This document shows positions 39,041-45,647 of a DNA stretch of 49,323 nt, piece by piece. The stretch lies in IMG/VR virus record IMGVR_UViG_3300050821_004263, positions 1-49,323 of that record. One strand, 5' to 3'. Position 1 is the first letter of the stretch. Each line of letters starts with the position of its first letter. The notes beneath the pieces were generated by a model. It saw nothing but the letters and a program-made list of their open reading frames with translations, was not told the DNA's origin and did not search any database. Made by a program: the position numbers and the translations under genes. Origin of the DNA: a virus.

Positions 39041-39220
39041 CTAGTCATCCGAATCCTCAGAGAAGCACGCGACGGCATCGACGACATGCGCGTAGGCATC
39101 CACGCGCTCAGGATTGCAGGCTTTGTTTTGCAACTCCTCGCGCAGCAGTTCCATTGCTTCGGCTGCTAACAGGCGCGACAACTCCCCGAGTTCTCCGGGG
39201 CTTACCATGCGGTCGGGCAT
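39041..39220 (-). CDS. Hypothetical 59-residue protein before terL
   Basis: ATG 39220 has AAAGGA seven bases upstream. The product (MPDRMVSPGELGELSRLLAA... ACFSEDSDD) is helical and acidic. It overlaps the HTH gene's tail by 113 bases in another frame, and its TAG would overlap a terL ATG at 39048. No family recognised. Confidence 0.6.
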   Translation of the reverse strand: MPDRMVSPGELGELSRLLAAEAMELLREELQNKACNPERVDAYAHVVDAVACFSEDSDD

Positions 39221-39596
39221 CGTGGGTCCTTTCCGTGACTTCCGGCACGAATTCATTGGGTGATAAAACGCCGACCGCTATCGCGATCGCAATGAGGTGG
39301 TTCGACGAGTTTGCATCGAACAACCGAAACAAGAGGCGTTCGTATTCCTTGACCATCCACTTCGTTAGATTTAGGTCCGAGCTAATCTCGCGCCCGGTGA
39401 AGCCTTGCGCCTTCAAACGTAACACTTCCATTGCGCGCTTGGGCATCTTGAGGCGAGCGAGGTCGGCGTCGAAGTGGTAACAATCGCACAATTCGCAGTA
39501 GCGAACCTTAACAGGAATGTTGTGCGTCCGTTTGAGCGAGCGACGCGCATCATTCGCTGTTGCCTTATCCTCGTATGACGCCGCGGTACAATTCAT
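39108..39596 (-). CDS. HTH protein between small and large terminase genes
   Basis: From ATG 39596 (ATGA overlap with the terS-like gene) the 162-residue product has a CELCDCYHF metal-site candidate and a LuxR/sigma-type helix-turn-helix (AMEVLRLKAQGFTGREISSD, LNLTKWMVKEYERLL). It ends with a basic, disordered tail that overlaps the next gene. It may regulate late genes or take part in terminase action. The first 75 residues of the longer frame only mirror the upstream gene. Confidence 0.6.
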   Translation of the reverse strand: MNCTAASYEDKATANDARRSLKRTHNIPVKVRYCELCDCYHFDADLARLKMPKRAMEVLRLKAQGFTGREISSDLNLTKWMVKEYERLLFRLFDANSSNHLIAIAIAVGVLSPNEFVPEVTERTHDARPHGKPRRTRGVVAPVSSRSNGTAARGVAKQSLQS

Positions 39597-40282
39597 GAAT
39601 GAAGCGCCTTGCGCTTTTCTATCGAGTCGTCCACCACAGCAACGCCGTCCGCTGCGTCTATCGCAAAGAACGCTTCCGCGTCTATCACGTCGTCCCCACC
39701 GGGCGGAAGCGCCTGCTGTTCGCCAGAACCGTTGTGCGTCGCGCCGCTTGCGCCGCCGGCAAGTTGCATCAAAAAGTTTACCGCCATTTGCGGCGTCTTG
39801 TTTCTCTCGCCGTCGTTCCACCCTTCAATCATGCGACCCAGTTGCTGCGCCGCGCTCACCTTGGACTGCGGCGGTGCCATCGGGTCCATAATGACGTTGT
39901 AAAGCGCAACGCGAACACTATCGAGGTTGCCTTCAAACTTCGCGCAATCGCGGGCGAGAATCGCCTTGACGCCTGGCGTGGTAAAGATACGCCGCGCTCG
40001 GTCGTGCCAATCCTTGCCGATAGGCGGAGGCGGTAAGTCGAAACCTAATCGTTTGAGCGCCTTAAACTGGTTAAGCCCTTCGGCGATAAGGGCCGAGGCG
40101 GCGAACTGGTCGCGTACTTCTTGCGGAGCGGATTCACCCCATGTTTCCTCGTTGTACCCGCCGTCAATGTCAAGCGCCGCGCGAAGCGCTTCGACTTCTT
40201 GCAGCAGCATCTGGTTGCGTTCTTTTTTCGATAACTTCCGACTGGCAGCGTTTATTTCTCCGGGGAGGAACGCTTCACTCAC
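39593..40282 (-). CDS. Probable small terminase subunit
   Basis: The 229-residue, mostly helical product starts at GTG 40282. The middle (KDWHDRARRIFTTPGVKAIL, FEGNLDSVRVALYNVIMDPM, SKVSAAQQLGRMIEGWN) resembles helical DNA-recognition and oligomerisation parts of small terminases. The acidic C-terminus is a typical contact region for TerL. It is the first sizable gene upstream of terL. No exact family match can be confirmed, so the call is mainly by position and fold pattern. Confidence 0.5.
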   Translation of the reverse strand: MSEAFLPGEINAASRKLSKKERNQMLLQEVEALRAALDIDGGYNEETWGESAPQEVRDQFAASALIAEGLNQFKALKRLGFDLPPPPIGKDWHDRARRIFTTPGVKAILARDCAKFEGNLDSVRVALYNVIMDPMAPPQSKVSAAQQLGRMIEGWNDGERNKTPQMAVNFLMQLAGGASGATHNGSGEQQALPPGGDDVIDAEAFFAIDAADGVAVVDDSIEKRKALHS

Positions 40283-40731
40283 AGATTGGCCCCCGGAGCA
40301 AAGAGGTGGTCGGGGTCTATCTCGCCCGCTTCACCGTTACTCGAAGCGCCGCGCATCATCGCGTTGTCGTCGGTCGTGCGGTACTCCTCGTTTGGTACGC
40401 TTGGCTCACCAACGTACGGAGGTTCCTCGCCCCCATACTCCGGGTGCGATTGCGCTCGCGCCCATGCCAAGAGTTCTTCCTCGCTCGGCACCGTGGGAGG
40501 CTCCTCGCCTCGCCGTGCTGCATGGCCGCGCAACTCATCAACGGCTTCCTCGGCATCTTTGAGCGTGGTGGCCTGCGCGTCAACGCGCATCCGTAGCGAG
40601 CGGTGCTGCTCCGTTTCGACCAGAGCTTTCATCCACGTTCGCGCCGCGACACCCAAAAGGCAAACCCCGGCGATAAAGAGTACCGCCAGGGCGACGATGG
40701 CGAATGCGTCGGCGAACCGCGCTATATCCAC
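40279..40731 (-). CDS. Membrane-anchored hypothetical protein
   Basis: A single N-terminal transmembrane helix (ADAFAIVALAVLFIAGVCLL) is followed by a coiled-coil stretch (EEAVDELRGHAARRG) and a long acidic Pro/Glu-rich tail. The 150-residue product starts at GTG 40731 and couples to the terS-like gene. This is a Rz-like topology (anchor first, then a coil), but it is far from the lysis cassette. No function is proposed. Confidence 0.6.
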   Translation of the reverse strand: MDIARFADAFAIVALAVLFIAGVCLLGVAARTWMKALVETEQHRSLRMRVDAQATTLKDAEEAVDELRGHAARRGEEPPTVPSEEELLAWARAQSHPEYGGEEPPYVGEPSVPNEEYRTTDDNAMMRGASSNGEAGEIDPDHLFAPGANL

Positions 40732-40740
40732 GCTGCGCCT

Positions 40741-41091
40741 TTACTCTCCGGTGGCAGGTTCTCCCTCTACCTGCGTTTCCTGCTCGTCAGCGTCGTCCGC
40801 TTCCGGCGGCGCGCTCAGTTCCGGTAGCGCCTTGTCGAAGTAGCCTTCTAGGTAGTCGCGAGTTTGCCCGATGAGTTTCTTGCTCGTCTCGAACGCTGGG
40901 TTCATCTGCAACAGAATGTTCGCGGCGATACTGGCGCGTTGCAGTTCGGTTTGGTTGCGCGACTGCTCGCGTTGCGCTCGCTGCGCTCGACGTTGTTCAC
41001 GTTCGCTCTCAAGCTGCCGTATCGCGTCGATCTCCGACTTGGTAGGCATTTTAAAGTTCTCTTTCCGAGCGGCGCGGGCTTCTGCGGACAA
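40741..41091 (-). CDS. Hypothetical charged helical protein
   Basis: The 116-residue product is helical and very charged (IRQLESEREQRRAQRAQREQ), then IAANILLQMNPAFETSKKLI and an acidic tail. The start is uncertain. TTG 41091 has AAAGGA eight bases upstream, and ATG 41049 with a weaker site would remove 14 residues. No family recognised. Confidence 0.6.
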   Translation of the reverse strand: MSAEARAARKENFKMPTKSEIDAIRQLESEREQRRAQRAQREQSRNQTELQRASIAANILLQMNPAFETSKKLIGQTRDYLEGYFDKALPELSAPPEADDADEQETQVEGEPATGE

Positions 41092-41093
41092 TG

Positions 41094-41414
41094 TTAATCC
41101 TTTCGTTGGGTTTCTAGTATGTCGTAGTCTCGGAATCGCATGGTGTTGGGGTTCGTTGGCTGTAGCCCCTCAAGGACTCCGGTTAACTCTTGCGCGGCCT
41201 CTTCATCGCACGCCAAGTAACTGAGTCCCGGACGATTGAGTTCGGAAAGTCCGAGAAGCTGCGCCGTTGCGAGATGCTTGCGGTGCGCGAACGGAAAAGC
41301 GTTGAACACAAAGTAGCGGCGCACTTTCACGGCCTGGTTCGGCATCCACGTCCACGGTGTCATCGTGATGAACGGCGGAATCAACGCTGAATCACCGTAA
41401 TGCAGCGCGAGCAA
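41094..41414 (-). CDS. Hypothetical 106-residue protein
   Basis: The product contains WTWMPNQAVKVRRYFVFNAF and QELTGVLEGLQPTNPNTMRF and ends basic. The long frame overlaps the previous gene by 34 bases. A shorter start at TTG 41384, forming TTGA with the previous stop, is possible. No domain recognised. Confidence 0.55.
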   Translation of the reverse strand: MLALHYGDSALIPPFITMTPWTWMPNQAVKVRRYFVFNAFPFAHRKHLATAQLLGLSELNRPGLSYLACDEEAAQELTGVLEGLQPTNPNTMRFRDYDILETQRKD

Positions 41415-41650
41415 AACGCCTCGCTAGACGAGCCAAACCGCTCCAAACTCCCAATGTGCGCGCGGTGCCCGACTATCGCGCAGACCGCACGGCGGCAAGC
41501 AGACGACGCTCGCTCGACAAGTGGTAGCCACACGGGGGTCTCGCGGCGGTGGTACGGGTAAGCCCACGGGTCGCCACAGCGACGACACGCTCCGGCAATA
41601 GGGCTGTGAACGTGAACGTGGCCCGACCACCAGCAGCGTAAGCGCGCCAT
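41381..41650 (-). CDS. Small zinc-ribbon protein
   Basis: ATG 41650 follows the RHH gene as TGATG. The 89-residue product has CRRC (near 22) and CSRC (near 80), a His-rich start (SGHVHVHS) and Trp/Pro-rich middle. Metal binding is likely from the Cys pairs. The function is unknown. It is cotranscribed with the RHH gene. Confidence 0.55.
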   Translation of the reverse strand: MARLRCWWSGHVHVHSPIAGACRRCGDPWAYPYHRRETPVWLPLVERASSACRRAVCAIVGHRAHIGSLERFGSSSEAFCSRCITVIQR

Positions 41651-41823
41651 CACTGGTCTATCCCCTCCCGCTCATTCTCATCGCGTTGCGCGCGCTCCAG
41701 AGCCGCTAGCCGAACATATCCCGCAAACGTCTCCCCAGCAGCGTCCGCCGCCGCTTCAACCTGCGACTTCTCGCCAGGCGTCCACCGCACCATCCCAACC
41801 ACGCTTCGCGTCGTGCGTCCCAT
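41650..41823 (-). CDS. Ribbon-helix-helix (MobC/Arc-like) protein
   Basis: The 57-residue frame ATG 41823 to TGA 41650-41652 codes for a short strand (TTRSVVGMVRWTPGEKSQVE) followed by two helices (AAADAAGETFAGYVRLAALERA). This is the ribbon-helix-helix layout of small dimeric DNA-binding proteins, close to plasmid MobC-type accessory proteins. The ATG has no Shine-Dalgarno, and an inverted repeat begins three bases upstream, so the mRNA may be leaderless and self-regulated. It lies near the start of the terminase-side part of the late arm, a suitable place for a late-gene switch. Confidence 0.6.
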   Translation of the reverse strand: MGRTTRSVVGMVRWTPGEKSQVEAAADAAGETFAGYVRLAALERAQRDENEREGIDQ

Positions 41824-41825
41824 TC

Positions 41826-41854
41826 GTAACTCAAACGTAACGCAAATGAGTCAC
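41826..41854 (-). promoter_or_regulatory. Probable operator of the RHH gene
   Basis: GTAACTCA (41826-41833) and TGAGTCAC (41847-41854) form an inverted repeat with one mismatch and a 13-base centre that holds a further GTAAC. It abuts the RHH start codon, in the spot for a -10/operator of a leaderless gene. The adjoining 41855-41978 is GC-rich with no gene I accept. Confidence 0.5.
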
Positions 41855-41978
41855 GGCGTCAATGAGGGAGGGTTAGTTCAGGCTGTGACCGCTCGGCGAG
41901 AGCAGTTCGACGAAGGTCACGCCAGGGAACAGGGTGGCCTCCCCACGCGTCCGGTCGCATCGCGCCACTCTGCTTTAC

Positions 41979-42194
41979 TCACGCTGCCACCTTCCCGCAG
42001 TCGTGCGGTTCAATCAGCGCATCTTTGTGCGCTCGGTTCCATTCGCCCACCGCAGCCGTTACCTCGAACATTTCCGTGGCCGCTCGATCGAACGCGATAA
42101 ACTCCGTCCCACGGCGCGGCACCAACTCCGCATACCGCTTGGCCGCACACCGATAGCGCGCGATGAGTTCGGCTCGCGCTCCTGTCGGCGTCAT
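41979..42194 (-). CDS. Hypothetical 71-residue protein
   Basis: ATG 42194 overlaps the preceding stop (ATGA). The product is a single helical domain (AELIARYRCAAKRYAELVPR, FDRAATEMFEVTAAVGEWNR). No family recognised. It is the last gene before the 124-base gap containing the RHH operator. Confidence 0.6.
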   Translation of the reverse strand: MTPTGARAELIARYRCAAKRYAELVPRRGTEFIAFDRAATEMFEVTAAVGEWNRAHKDALIEPHDCGKVAA

Positions 42195-42655
42195 TCCGTC
42201 CCCTTTATTTTGGCGTGACGGTCCTCGGAATAGTCGATTGAAAAAAGCCGTGTCTCCAAGCGAATAAAATCAAACTCAGATTCTAAACGGTCGGCGACCC
42301 TCTCGGCCGGGTATGCCGGAAGCGGATTGTCGTGACGCCAGGTGCGAAGCCATTTGTGCCACTCCTCCTGTTGTTCGGCTGTCATCTCGCATAAGTCGGC
42401 TTTAGGAAAGGCATCGTCTTCCGCCTGCTCCCGCTTTTCCCGGTCAGACCATTTTTGGAATCCTTTACGAAAACGAACAACCTCGTCCTCGATCAGTGTT
42501 TCCATTTTCGAGAAATTGGCAGGTCCAAGGAGCAACACTTGACCTTCGTAGTCCGTCCCTCCATCCGAACTTTCTAGCGCCAGAGCATACAAGGCTATTG
42601 GCGTTTCTTTCCAGCGGCCAGCAAACCAACGCGAATTAAATGTTTCACGCATCAT
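42191..42655 (-). CDS. Hypothetical 154-residue protein
   Basis: ATG 42655 overlaps the previous TGA. The N-terminal half is beta-rich (LYALALESSDGG, YEGQVLLLGPANFSKMETLI). The rest is charged and helical (WSDREKREQAEDDAFPKADL, EWHKWLRTWRHDN). It couples to both neighbours. No known family. Confidence 0.6.
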   Translation of the reverse strand: MMRETFNSRWFAGRWKETPIALYALALESSDGGTDYEGQVLLLGPANFSKMETLIEDEVVRFRKGFQKWSDREKREQAEDDAFPKADLCEMTAEQQEEWHKWLRTWRHDNPLPAYPAERVADRLESEFDFIRLETRLFSIDYSEDRHAKIKGTE

Positions 42656-42999
42656 TCGCCACCAGGCGTTTCCGCAGGAAGCACCTGGCTATTCCAATCC
42701 TCGTCGATGACGTAGCGCAGCGCCTGGAAAGCCATCTCAAACCGCGGCCCGAGAAGGTCCAATATCGTACCTTCGCCCGAAATACGGCGCAGGTCAAAGC
42801 CGCTTATATCGACCGGAACCTGCCACATCTTCGGCGCAAACTCATCGCACAGTATCCGCGTGTAATACGCATCCCGGTCGAATGCGCGCATAAACTGTGG
42901 CACGTCATGGCGCTGCGGAAGGTACTTGTTCCCAAGCCGAACCAGCATCTCGTGAAAACCGTAAGGGTCCATCTGCTCTGGATTTTTCACCATTTCCAC
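42652..42999 (-). CDS. Hypothetical 115-residue protein
   Basis: It starts at GTG 42999 (ATG 42993 is also possible; neither has a strong ribosome site). The product (MDPYGFHEMLVRLGNKYLPQ, then AFDRDAYYTRILCDEFAPKM) is acidic and mixed alpha/beta. No domain is recognised. The stop overlaps the next gene by ATGA. Confidence 0.6.
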   Translation of the reverse strand: MEMVKNPEQMDPYGFHEMLVRLGNKYLPQRHDVPQFMRAFDRDAYYTRILCDEFAPKMWQVPVDISGFDLRRISGEGTILDLLGPRFEMAFQALRYVIDEDWNSQVLPAETPGGE

Positions 43000-43003
43000 A
43001 ACT

Positions 43004-43093
43004 TTAAGCCCTGAAAATATACCGCCAGCTACTGACTACCGCATAGAATGCGACGCAACAGCCACTAACAAGGAGCCAATCCAAGTAACTCAT
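43004..43093 (-). CDS. Tiny membrane peptide (29 residues)
   Basis: ATG 43093 to TAA 43004-43006. The peptide MSYLDWLLVSGCCVAFYAVV plus SSWRYIFRA is one transmembrane helix with a basic end. It follows the previous stop by seven bases and lies five bases before the next start. The tight spacing and clear helix support it, but it is very short. Confidence 0.4.
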   Translation of the reverse strand: MSYLDWLLVSGCCVAFYAVVSSWRYIFRA

Positions 43094-43100
43094 TTCAGCG

Positions 43101-43340
43101 TCATTCCGTACCAGCGAGGGCTGCGCTAACTCGTTCTGCCAACGGGGCTTCACAGAGGGGGCAACGGGTCATTTTTGGCAGCCATCGTAACTCATTCTCG
43201 CAGAAAAGATATACGAACGCAAGCGGTAGTGTGCTGGCGGAGTCCGACGAGCCGCTGACGTCCGCCTCGCCTGCATGACCCGAAATACGGGGGCCCTCGT
43301 CGGCGCTGCGTATATCACCATACGCCAAACCAACCCTCAC
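43101..43340 (-). CDS. Hypothetical protein, first gene of the late arm
   Basis: I take GTG 43340, though the open frame goes to 43394. The 79-residue product has a Gly/Asp/Ser-rich start (YGDIRSADEGPRISGHAGEA), a hydrophobic stretch (TLPLAFVYLFCENELRW) and a CPLCEAPL zinc-knuckle candidate near the end. Coding is moderately convincing. Upstream lies the long gene-free control region. Confidence 0.45.
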   Translation of the reverse strand: MRVGLAYGDIRSADEGPRISGHAGEADVSGSSDSASTLPLAFVYLFCENELRWLPKMTRCPLCEAPLAERVSAALAGTE

Positions 43341-44121
43341 GCGCAATAGCGAGCACCACCCCCTCCAAGCCAGCGTGAGGAATACCACAAGCACGGCGAA
43401 GCAACCAACGTTAAACGTGAAACTTTTTTATTTTTTGAGTCGGGGTCGAACCTACAAAGAGTGAGTCCCAAGGCAGCGCCACTGAGGGGGAAAGCCTCGC
43501 GCGCCCAGCGTGAGGAACGAGGGACTGGGAGAACCTCCCCCTCCCGCTCCGGCACCGGCTCCTGACGGGCCGGGCCTCCGCTGCGATCGTGCCGCTGGTC
43601 GCGCGCACGCCGACCGAGGTGGGGTCCGGGCGGAGGTGAGTGATTCTCGCCGAGTGTGAGTGGTTTACGCTAGCGGATATTTCGTGTCGCTTCGCCCTGT
43701 CGGCTGAGGTTGGTATGCGTCCCCGTTCGTGGCGTTAACCTGCCTCACGGCCTCCCGTACCGGTGAGCCTCGCTCCGCTCGGGTCGTCCATCGCTCGCTT
43801 CGGCTCGCTTTTGGACAAAGGAATATCTAGAGGAGTAGGCGCGGTCGGCTTTTTTCGCGCGTACTCCATTGGCAGGGAGGCTTTCCTTTGCGCCGGTTGC
43901 GAGCCTAGACGCCTCCACCGTGCAGCGCCGTTGCCGCACGTTCCCCGACGATGCCGGTCCTCTCGGGGCTGCACTCGAAAGCCAGCCTTGCCTTTCACCG
44001 GTCCCCCATCGGGAGCTGCCTGCCGAATCCATTTCCCTCGCAATGAGGGGCCTCGTTCGACGGCCAGCGGATCGCAAACGTGCGGGACCGCTCGCCAGGG
44101 CGTTCGATTGCCCGAGGCTTT
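43341..44121 (+). ncRNA. Gene-free structured control region; candidate non-coding RNA
   Basis: About 780 bases hold no convincing gene on either strand. It lies exactly where early and late arms diverge. Features seen: T-rich TTTTTTATTTTTT (43426-43438), a T-loop-like GGTTCGACCCCGACTC on the minus strand, three GAGTG motifs in 43637-43661, and a large hairpin. In the hairpin GGAGTAGGCGCG (43832-43843) pairs with CGCGCGTACTCC (43856-43867) in 11 of 12 positions around a U-rich loop. A plus-strand terminator closes it at 44094-44123. I propose a plus-strand structured RNA and/or replication origin. No promoter could be assigned with confidence. Confidence 0.4.
43371..43517 (+). repeat. 12-bp direct repeats flanking a T-loop-like segment
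   Basis: CAGCGTGAGGAA occurs at 43371-43382 and 43506-43517. Between the copies lie the T-rich tract and a minus-strand segment with a tRNA T-arm look (GTAGG, TTCGACC loop, CCGAC). The matching acceptor and anticodon arms could not be found. It may be an attachment or recombination site. Confidence 0.35.
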
Positions 44122-44123
44122 TT
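44094..44123 (+). terminator. Intrinsic terminator, plus strand
   Basis: GCC-A-GGGC (44094-44101) pairs with GCCC-GA-GGC (44110-44118) around an 8-base loop, followed at once by TTTTT (44119-44123). It faces plus-strand transcription, yet no plus-strand gene precedes it, so it implies a non-coding transcript from the 43.4-44.1 kb region. It also overlaps the 3' end of the converging 44122-44445 gene. Confidence 0.6.
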
Positions 44124-44445
44124 AGATCGTGAGGCCGTTCGCCTCACAAAAAGCACGAAGCCGCGCTTCATCGCACGGCCGGATAATGGAACAATGCGCC
44201 CACACTAACCGATCGCCAACCAGGCGCAGTTCCATGCGTTTGCGGTACGGCTTCTGGAATACGTTCCGCGGTGCTCGAAAGCACGCCTGGCAGGTCGGTC
44301 GGTTCGTCGTCTTGAGTAGCGCGACAATCTTCGGGACCAAGGCGATGCGGTTCGCTGGCACTCCCTGTGGCGTCGGCGAAGGCGTTGAGAAACGGGCCCG
44401 TGCTATTCGGGCTCGGTCATCGTCGGTTAGGGGTCTTGCTTTCAT
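44122..44445 (-). CDS. Hypothetical protein with CxxC, own promoter
   Basis: ATG 44445 has AAAGGTG upstream, and the longer frame to 44724 crosses the promoter region. The 107-residue product has a helical start (KARPLTDDDRARIARARFST), a NRPTCQACFRAPRNVFQKPY segment with one Cys pair, and RLVWAHCSIIRPC. A zinc site of four Cys or Cys/His is plausible. A good promoter lies 28 bases upstream of the ATG. Being the single minus-strand gene facing the early promoter, it may be a regulator (inference). Confidence 0.6.
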   Translation of the reverse strand: MKARPLTDDDRARIARARFSTPSPTPQGVPANRIALVPKIVALLKTTNRPTCQACFRAPRNVFQKPYRKRMELRLVGDRLVWAHCSIIRPCDEARLRAFCEANGLTI

Positions 44446-44472
44446 GGGAGCACCTTTCAGAACGTGTCCGGG

Positions 44473-44502
44473 AGCATACCGTACCGGGGCCGTAAACGTC
44501 AA
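44473..44502 (-). promoter_or_regulatory. Sigma70-like promoter for the 44122-44445 gene
   Basis: On the minus strand, TTGACG (44502-44497), an 18-base spacer and TATGCT (44478-44473) form a good -35/-10 pair, 28 bases before the start codon. A second TTGACA lies further upstream (at about 44535) and two copies of GGTACGGT (near 44480 and 44565) may be operator half-sites. The rest of 44503-44756 holds a stem AGAGCC/GGCTCT and no gene I accept. Confidence 0.6.
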
Positions 44503-44732
44503 GAGCCCCCGGCTGGCACCGAAGGCTCTCGTGTCAAACGTTCTGATGGCTCGACCAATGCGGACCGTACCATAACATGAGAAGCCCGTCAACTGTAGGA
44601 GCCGTTTTGTCGCGGCGGGATGACCTAGGTATCGCGGGGCCATAACACAGAGGCCTTGTAGGACCAGGAAACGTCGCCGAAAACACACGAACGGGGCGAA
44701 CACCAGATTAAACCGCCTATTCACGCACGTTT

Positions 44733-44772
44733 CATACTATACCGTCGCGGCCTCGTATGTTATACTTTTGTT
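44733..44772 (+). promoter_or_regulatory. Leaderless early promoter
   Basis: An extended -10 TGTTATACT (44758-44766) ends six bases before ATG 44773, so transcription should begin at or within a base or two of the start codon. No Shine-Dalgarno exists. CATAC (44733-44737) and GTATG (44755-44759) form an inverted repeat across the promoter, a candidate operator. This is the likely main early promoter. Confidence 0.6.
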
Positions 44773-45063
44773 ATGCCAGAGGTACGCAAACCGCTCTCCG
44801 TTGCCTTCGCCGCGTCAGAACGCGGGATGCTGGAAGCGGCTGCTGCGATCGAAGGGAAGCGCCTGACCGAGTTTATCCGGGCCGCGTCGGTGCAAGCCGC
44901 GCGTCGGATATGCGGACGGCACGCAACCCCGAAACCACTGGCACGACCTGAACCGACCGAGATTATCGTGGCGACCGCTGCTGAAGCGCCAATGAGCGCC
45001 GAGGTTGCGGGCCCGCTGCCAGAAGGTTGGTCGGCAGGTCTACTGGAAACCACCGAACACTAG
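44773..45063 (+). CDS. Ribbon-helix-helix regulator (DUF1778-like N-terminus)
   Basis: The first 50 of 96 residues match the ribbon-helix-helix pattern of TacA/DUF1778-type DNA-binding proteins: a strand (KPLSVAFAASERGMLEAAAA) and helices with TEFIRAASVQAARR. The C-terminal half is Pro/Ala-rich and disordered. As the first gene behind a leaderless promoter with an inverted repeat, it is probably an autoregulator of the early operon. No toxin partner of the TacT type follows, so it is not a visible toxin-antitoxin pair. Confidence 0.65.
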   Translation: MPEVRKPLSVAFAASERGMLEAAAAIEGKRLTEFIRAASVQAARRICGRHATPKPLARPEPTEIIVATAAEAPMSAEVAGPLPEGWSAGLLETTEH

Positions 45064-45090
45064 GCCAGAATCGGCCGAAGGGAAACCAGA

Positions 45091-45498
45091 ATGACGAACA
45101 TAGAGCCCCGCGAGACGAACGATTCTCTCGCCAAAGCCATTTCCTACCTCAACGCACAAGAGGTTGCGCCGGGACGGTATGCGATACCGTCGAAATCCGG
45201 CAAAGCCTGGTTCACCACAAACACCGATGGCGTTATCGCCGCAGCGGATGAATCGGACGTTAGGCTTAGTGTCCACCGCTATCAAAAGATGCCCGCCTGG
45301 TGGACGCCGGAGCAAACCTTCGCCTACCGCCTCAACAGCTACGGCGAATCCAGCTACGGCCCTTGGACCGATGCAGCGAAGGCGAAACGCGGCGCAACGA
45401 TAGACGACCTAGCCTCGCAGCTAAAGGCGTTTATCGACGCGAAGAACTGCGACCGCATCACCGCAGACCTCAACACGGGCGAGGAGATACCGGCGTGA
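45091..45498 (+). CDS. Hypothetical early protein, 135 residues
   Basis: ATG 45091 follows the regulator by 27 bases, behind AAGGGAAACCAGA. The product has a strand-rich middle (GRYAIPSKSGKAWFTTNTDG, VRLSVHRYQKMPAWWTPEQT) and an Ala-rich helical part (DAAKAKRGATIDDLASQLKA). No family recognised. It couples to the next gene by GTGA. Confidence 0.65.
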   Translation: MTNIEPRETNDSLAKAISYLNAQEVAPGRYAIPSKSGKAWFTTNTDGVIAAADESDVRLSVHRYQKMPAWWTPEQTFAYRLNSYGESSYGPWTDAAKAKRGATIDDLASQLKAFIDAKNCDRITADLNTGEEIPA

Positions 45499-45647
45499 TC
45501 GCCCACTGTCCGCTCGTCATCGCGCTCGCTGCGGTTGCAGGCGCAATCGCTGGAGCCACGCTTTTCGGCTGGTACACCGCTCGGCACGAGGCGCGGTTGT
45601 ACGCGACGTACCTTGCTGCGCGGGCCGAACAGGAGACGCGGCGATAA
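45495..45647 (+). CDS. Small membrane protein (50 residues)
   Basis: GTG 45495 overlaps the preceding TGA. One transmembrane helix (CPLVIALAAVAGAIAGATLF) is followed by a basic helix (ARHEARLYATYLAARAEQET). It ends in TAATG with the next gene. Early single-span proteins often act on host envelope functions. No proof here. Confidence 0.55.
   Translation: MIAHCPLVIALAAVAGAIAGATLFGWYTARHEARLYATYLAARAEQETRR

Noticed and set aside
10604-39043. Genome-wide recoding of TAG as a sense codon
   Set aside because: Two genes follow a TAG in frame without a start, but several other genes end in TAG with a normal next start in another frame, so general recoding is not supported.
41917-41982. 21-residue frame starting GTG 41982
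   Set aside because: It has a GTGA junction, but the peptide is too short and lacks any feature; coding cannot be supported.
43425-43530. A complete minus-strand tRNA containing GGTTCGACCCCGACTC
   Set aside because: Only the T-arm looks right, and it has a mismatch. The acceptor strands do not pair and no anticodon arm is found.
43763-44125. Plus-strand 120-codon frame and several minus-strand frames in the control region
   Set aside because: Amino acid composition is random-like, no ribosome sites or coupling are present, and the frames run through strong hairpins.
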